From positions 62,001 through 126,000 of the forward strand of contig DAOSUP010000003.1 in NCBI GenBank assembly GCA_035378845.1: a stretch of DNA of 64,000 nt, read 5' to 3'. The first letter of the stretch is position 1. Every line of letters starts with the position of its first letter. Made by a program: the position numbers and the translations under genes. This document shows positions 60,302-64,000 of this stretch, piece after piece. Below the pieces are notes generated by a model, which saw only the letters and a program-made list of their open reading frames with translations, did not search any database and was not told the origin of the DNA. This DNA is from JAKOUL01 sp035378845 (GTDB lineage: Bacteria > Dictyoglomota > Dictyoglomia > Dictyoglomales > Dictyoglomaceae).

Positions 60302-62365
60302 AGAGTCTAATAGAATTTCCCCAGATGTTTTTTCTTCTCTTAAATTTACGATATAAATACTATTTAAAGTGAGAGGATAAGTAGGAGAAATCTTGTTGGT
60401 AGATACAAGTGGCTTTAGTTCTTTTAAGCTTTTGTTCAAGATAGTCCATTCTGGAAAAGAGAATGTAGAGTCGGAAGTTAAATCAATTGTCCATGGAGTT
60501 TTTTCAGCATCATAGAATAGAACTCTGAGCCAACCTTTACCTTTACCTTTTACAGCTATAGAAAAGGATTCTGTTTCTTGAGGTAAAGGCACTTTTAAAT
60601 CTAAATAGATAAAGCTATTTTTCTCATTAGTACCATAGTTCCACTTTAAGGAAGAATTCCCCGAAAAGGCTTGTGAAGTCAAAGTATAATATGTTGATTC
60701 TGTATCATGGTTTATTCCTCTTATAGCCCACCCTTTATTTTCTTCAAAGTCCTCAATAATCTTATTATCTTGCAATTGTACTGGAAGGATCTGCAAAGTA
60801 TAGGTAGTTGAAAGTCCATTAAAAGTGTAAGTAAGAATAGTTTCTCCAGGCTTCTTACAGATTAGATAGTTATTTTCAACTTGTATGTAAGATGTATCAA
60901 ATATTATATTTTTTAAATCTAATGGAAATTGCCTTTGAAAATTATCTATGGCGTAAACTTGTGGAGTGAATTTCTCTCCAATATAAAAAATATTTTTTTC
61001 TGAAGAAATCACTATAGCTGTAAAATCCCATATAAAAATATTCTTCTTGGTATTTAAATCTCCTAAATTTATAGAAAACTCACACTCACCAAGATCTTTA
61101 GCTTCTAAGCTCATTTTTTTAATGTCAAAATTTATTATGGGTGTGGAAACTGTCCATGAGATATCTCCATCAGGTAGAGTATAAGTATGGTAATTTTCAT
61201 CTTGAAGGAGTAATTCTAATTTTGCCATATCTCCTCGTTTTATATATAAATCATCAGGATCTTTAAAAGACAAGATCTTGGGGGCACTAAAAGGATATAG
61301 ATTCTTAATGCCTAATCCTACTGGTACTATTCTTTCATAAGTTTGGTTAACCGGTTTACCCCATATGATTTTTAAACTTGAGCCTCCACCATCTAAATTT
61401 ATAGCATTCTTAATATCCATTCCCTTAAGTAAATTACAGGCTTCAGGTAATGAAAGTCCTTGGGAATTATCGTTTCTTCCTTCTATTACTATGAAGTAGA
61501 TCTTATTTTCAGCTATTCCTATAATAGTTCTTGGATTTTTTCCATTCACGAGACTACTGTCAAAGGAAGCCTCATCAGTTTTTCCTAAGACAATATTCCC
61601 ATCTTTAAGAAGTATAGGTCCTCCACATACCGCTTCTTTTAGAGGTATTTGGGGAGAAGTTTCTACTATTATCTCTATATCTTTTCCTACAGAGAAATAT
61701 GGCAGATATCTAAGAGCTGTTCCTCCTATTGAGATAATACAACTTTTATCTTTAAGATTACTTTTTTTGACACCATAATAAATTCCTGATACTTTTCCTG
61801 ATACGCTACCTAAGGATGGGATTTTGTCATTTAAAGTTATCTCTATATCTATCCCTGCAGATGCATTATCTCTTAATTTCGTCTCTGTCCCAAAAAAATT
61901 TGTAAAGATCGTAACTTGGTCTGCACCTCTTGGAGAGTTAATGCTATTTACTGGAATTATCGTATTTTCAATTTTTATCTTAACATTAATATTAAAGATA
62001 TCTATAATGGGTGTTCCATCAAAGGTAATTCCAAAAACTCCCCTTTTAATAGGAAGATGTATTAATTCACCATTTTTTACAACTAATCCTACAGGCTCTC
62101 TTGTTTGTGTATCAAAAAAATTGCCATTTATAATGAGATCATATTTTTCTTCCGAGGCTACTTGTGAGAGTTTTGTCTTAGCTACAACTGTAGAAATCTC
62201 TAATAAAGGATTAGGAAGTTCTATTGTGGTTACATGGTATGTTAAACTCTCCTCGGAAAATTTTTGATACTTTGTAAAAGGGGCGATAAAAAATCTTTCC
62301 CCTCCTAAAATAGGAGTAAGGATTATTATAACTATGCATAGAAGAGAAAATACCTTTTTTACCAT
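60287..62365 (-). CDS. Secreted phosphodiester glycosidase (NAGPA) domain protein, predicted leaderless
   Basis: The 692-residue protein has a signal peptide (VFSLLCIVIIILTPILG). The NAGPA domain is shown by DLIINGNFFDTQTREPVGL, NGKNPRTIIGI, FIVIEGRNDNSQGLSLPEA and AINLDGGGSS. About 330 further residues are beta-rich and include an Ig-like invasin-type stretch (TPQVYAIDNF, LICKKPGETILTYTF) and a carbohydrate-binding-like end (WAIRGINHDTESTYY). It probably acts on envelope or extracellular glycans, which is inference. The ATG is six bases after a TATAAT box and has no ribosome site. Confidence 0.85.
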   Translation of the reverse strand: MVKKVFSLLCIVIIILTPILGGERFFIAPFTKYQKFSEESLTYHVTTIELPNPLLEISTVVAKTKLSQVASEEKYDLIINGNFFDTQTREPVGLVVKNGELIHLPIKRGVFGITFDGTPIIDIFNINVKIKIENTIIPVNSINSPRGADQVTIFTNFFGTETKLRDNASAGIDIEITLNDKIPSLGSVSGKVSGIYYGVKKSNLKDKSCIISIGGTALRYLPYFSVGKDIEIIVETSPQIPLKEAVCGGPILLKDGNIVLGKTDEASFDSSLVNGKNPRTIIGIAENKIYFIVIEGRNDNSQGLSLPEACNLLKGMDIKNAINLDGGGSSLKIIWGKPVNQTYERIVPVGLGIKNLYPFSAPKILSFKDPDDLYIKRGDMAKLELLLQDENYHTYTLPDGDISWTVSTPIINFDIKKMSLEAKDLGECEFSINLGDLNTKKNIFIWDFTAIVISSEKNIFYIGEKFTPQVYAIDNFQRQFPLDLKNIIFDTSYIQVENNYLICKKPGETILTYTFNGLSTTYTLQILPVQLQDNKIIEDFEENKGWAIRGINHDTESTYYTLTSQAFSGNSSLKWNYGTNEKNSFIYLDLKVPLPQETESFSIAVKGKGKGWLRVLFYDAEKTPWTIDLTSDSTFSFPEWTILNKSLKELKPLVSTNKISPTYPLTLNSIYIVNLREEKTSGEILLDSLQFH

Positions 62366-62371
62366 AACTTA

Positions 62372-62401
62372 ATTATACATAGAATGAACACTTGTTGACA
62401 A
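62372..62401 (-). promoter_or_regulatory. Promoter of the NAGPA gene
   Basis: On the minus strand TTGTCA (62401-62396) and TATAAT (62377-62372) have an 18-base spacer. TATAAT is six bases before ATG 62365. Confidence 0.7.
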
Positions 62402-62423
62402 AGAAATTTTTTTAGAATATAAT
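62395..62423 (+). promoter_or_regulatory. Promoter of the his operon (consensus sigma-70)
   Basis: TTGACA (62395-62400) and TATAAT (62418-62423) match both consensus hexamers with a 17-base spacer. Its -35 overlaps that of the divergent NAGPA promoter by five bases. Confidence 0.85.
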
Positions 62424-62457
62424 TCTTTATCTTGATATCAATTTAAAGAGATAAAGA
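62424..62457. repeat. Inverted repeats at the his transcription start
   Basis: TCTTTATCT (62424-62432) and its complement AGATAAAGA (62449-62457) flank the start region, and a separate perfect 10-base palindrome TTGATATCAA lies at 62432-62441. They follow the -10 box directly, so they could be operators; chance in AT-rich DNA is also possible. Confidence 0.35.
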
Positions 62458-62458
62458 A

Positions 62459-63520
62459 ATGGAAAGAGAAATAGTGGAAAGTCAAGTTAGGAGAATATTA
62501 GAGCTCTATGGGTACAGAGAGATAAGAACTCCTGTACTTACAGAGGATATATGGGCAACTGATAACAAAAGTAGTTTTTTAAAAAAAGAAGGGAAAAATT
62601 TTTCTTTACGTCCTGAAATAACCTCTGAAATTTTAAAAAACATTAGATTTGAAGGGATTCCTATACGTGTTTTCTATATGGGTCCCATATTTGATTTTAA
62701 AGATGAAGTAGAAGAAAAATTTCAGATTGGCTGGGAACTTATTTTCCCTCCCTCAAGATGGAGAGATATAGAAATAATACTTACCATAAAAGATGTTTTT
62801 GACACTTTTAATTTGGAAGATTTTAAGCTGGAGTTAAATGATATAAGGGTATGGAATTCTGTTTGGAGTTGTATAGAGAATTCAGAAGAAATTAAGAAGT
62901 TAAAAGGCTACTTGAAAAAAAGAGATTATGTTTCATTCTTAGAGGAGATGACAGGTAAAGTGCCTTCTTCTCTTCAGAAAGATATTAAAAATATGCTTTT
63001 TTATGAGGAAGATGCTAAATTTGAGAGTGAAGAAATATCTTTCCAATTAGAAGAGTTAAAAAGCCTAAAAAAAGAGCTAATAGAATTTGGTTTTAGAGAA
63101 GATTCTATAATTTTAAATCCATCTTTTTTCAGATCTTTTGGATATTATGATGGAATAATCTTTGAATTATATGTGAAAGATATGAAAGGACCTTTAGGAG
63201 GAGGGGGAAGTTACATTGAGAGTAATAAGTTTGGAGAGAAAGTTTATGGGGTAGGTTTTGCCTTTATTGAAGAAAAAATATTAGATTTTCTTAAGGAAGG
63301 AAAGCCTTTAGAGAAAAAGAAATTTTTTATAGTTCCTTCAGATTTTTATGCTTCAGTTTATAATCTTATGAAAGAAGAAAGGGAAAATGGATTTAATAGT
63401 GTCTTTATTCCTTTTGATAAAAATCTGGATATAGAAAAACTAAAAAAAGAGGGGGAAGTGATTTTTTGGAGGGATAAAAATGATAAAGATAGCAATCCCC
63501 ACAGGACGTCTTCAGAATAA
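62459..63520 (+). CDS. hisZ: ATP phosphoribosyltransferase regulatory subunit HisZ
   Basis: The 353-residue protein resembles histidyl-tRNA synthetase (YGYREIRTPVLTEDIW, FSLRPEITSEILKNIRF, GRVGGGGSY-like GPLGGGGSYIES) but lacks the anticodon-binding domain, which marks HisZ. With the short HisG encoded next it forms the first enzyme of histidine synthesis. ATG 62459 is weakly supported by AAAGAGAT upstream. It overlaps hisG by 41 bases. Confidence 0.93.
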   Translation: MEREIVESQVRRILELYGYREIRTPVLTEDIWATDNKSSFLKKEGKNFSLRPEITSEILKNIRFEGIPIRVFYMGPIFDFKDEVEEKFQIGWELIFPPSRWRDIEIILTIKDVFDTFNLEDFKLELNDIRVWNSVWSCIENSEEIKKLKGYLKKRDYVSFLEEMTGKVPSSLQKDIKNMLFYEEDAKFESEEISFQLEELKSLKKELIEFGFREDSIILNPSFFRSFGYYDGIIFELYVKDMKGPLGGGGSYIESNKFGEKVYGVGFAFIEEKILDFLKEGKPLEKKKFFIVPSDFYASVYNLMKEERENGFNSVFIPFDKNLDIEKLKKEGEVIFWRDKNDKDSNPHRTSSE

Positions 63521-64000
63521 ATCTATAGAATTTTTGAGAAAATTTGATTCAAGACTTCCCAGCTATGAAAATGAGAGAAAATTGATCTTCAGGGGAGAGA
63601 GATTTGAAATTTTTTTAGCAAAACCTTGGGATCTTCCCTTATATGTAGAAGAGAGAGTTGCTGATTTAGGAATTGTTGGAAGGGATATAATTTTGGAACA
63701 AGAAAAAGAATTGGTGACACTTAAGAAACTTCCCTTTGGATACTGTAAAATGGTTCTTGCGGGTTTTCCTGAGAAAGATTTAGAAAAAGAAGAGGTAAGA
63801 ATTGCTACAAAGTATCCTAATATAGCGAAGAAATTCTTGGAGGATAGATTTAATAAAGTAAAAATTTTTAAACTCAATGGCTCAGTAGAGCTTGGTCCTA
63901 TACTTAAAATCTCTGATGAGATTGTAGACCTTATGGAAACAGGGAGGACATTAAAAGAAAATGGACTTATTGTAAAAGAGGTTTTATTTGATTCTTCTGC
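63480..64000 (+). CDS. hisG: ATP phosphoribosyltransferase catalytic subunit, N-terminal part
   Basis: The gene starts at ATG 63480 with TGGAGGG upstream and runs off the right edge; 173 codons are present. Visible motifs are IKIAIPTGRLQNKSIEFL, VADLGIVGRDIILE and EIVDLMETGRTL, the phosphoribosyl-binding site of HisG. HisG proteins paired with HisZ are the short form without a C-terminal regulatory domain, so nearly all of it should be within the window. The long overlap with hisZ gives coupled translation. Confidence 0.95.
   Translation, partial: MIKIAIPTGRLQNKSIEFLRKFDSRLPSYENERKLIFRGERFEIFLAKPWDLPLYVEERVADLGIVGRDIILEQEKELVTLKKLPFGYCKMVLAGFPEKDLEKEEVRIATKYPNIAKKFLEDRFNKVKIFKLNGSVELGPILKISDEIVDLMETGRTLKENGLIVKEVLFDSS

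Noticed and set aside
61824..62267. A 147-residue frame antisense to the NAGPA gene
   Set aside because: Shadow of the signal peptide and NAGPA domain; no ribosome site.

Overview
The window is an AT-rich bacterial chromosome segment with densely packed, often overlapping genes, strong AGGAGG-type ribosome binding sites and near-consensus sigma-70 promoters. The gene content is that of a strictly anaerobic thermophile: an Rnf ion pump, an NfnAB bifurcating transhydrogenase, LL-diaminopimelate aminotransferase, a large family-5 solute-binding protein of the kind used by thermophiles for oligosaccharides or oligopeptides, DUF4321, and Lys/Glu-rich proteins. By recognition of the proteins I think it is Dictyoglomus or a close relative; this is a judgement, not a database result. 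I see no rRNA, phage, insertion sequence or CRISPR array.

Layout. 1-660: end of aroA and a TrpR-like regulator. 650-7348 (minus): an Opp-type ABC transporter in which the binding-protein gene is first, followed by a terminator and then two permease and two ATPase genes. 7430-7685: three tRNAs. 7720-10698: a small secreted unknown and nfnAB. 10863-13184: tRNA-Arg, a PATAN-domain protein and an FAD dehydrogenase. 13174-14688 (minus): an amidohydrolase. 14756-26052: a long operon fur, argR, PdtaS-like kinase, miaB, mutS, mutL, miaA, dapL, hflX. 26801-30125: rho, a GerMN protein and two phosphoesterases. 30188-30915: eight tRNAs. 31004-43410: tig, clpP, clpX, valS, the Rnf operon rnfCDGEAB, apbE, a Gx transporter and DUF4321. 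43390-49509: ftsX (without ftsE), an EnvC-like hydrolase, ctpA, comEA, comEC and holA, then rpsT on the minus strand. 49865-57810: lepA, surE, hemW, an ANTAR response regulator, a WecA/MraY-like transferase, mnmG and a methyltransferase. 57829-62365: an FmdB-like protein, a lipoprotein, a ROK kinase, pgsA and a large phosphodiester glycosidase. 62395-64000: hisZ and hisG.

How the genes work together. Rnf couples ferredoxin and NAD to an ion gradient, NfnAB couples NADH and ferredoxin to NADPH, and the adjacent apbE can attach the FMN groups that Rnf needs. The kinase at 15657 and the ANTAR regulator at 53604 look like two halves of one PdtaS/PdtaR (EutW/EutV-like) RNA-antitermination system, 36 kb apart.

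The most unusual signals are translational and architectural. Two genes (the OppB-type permease and hflX) appear to start at isoleucine codons (ATA, ATC) behind good ribosome binding sites. Two genes (ftsX and the glycosidase) have a TATAAT box six bases before ATG and so should be leaderless. FtsX lacks both an ftsE neighbour and the cytoplasmic loop that normally contacts FtsE. RnfD carries a threefold heptad repeat where the FMN attachment motif should be. A near-perfect 23-base palindrome covers the -10 box of the fur operon.
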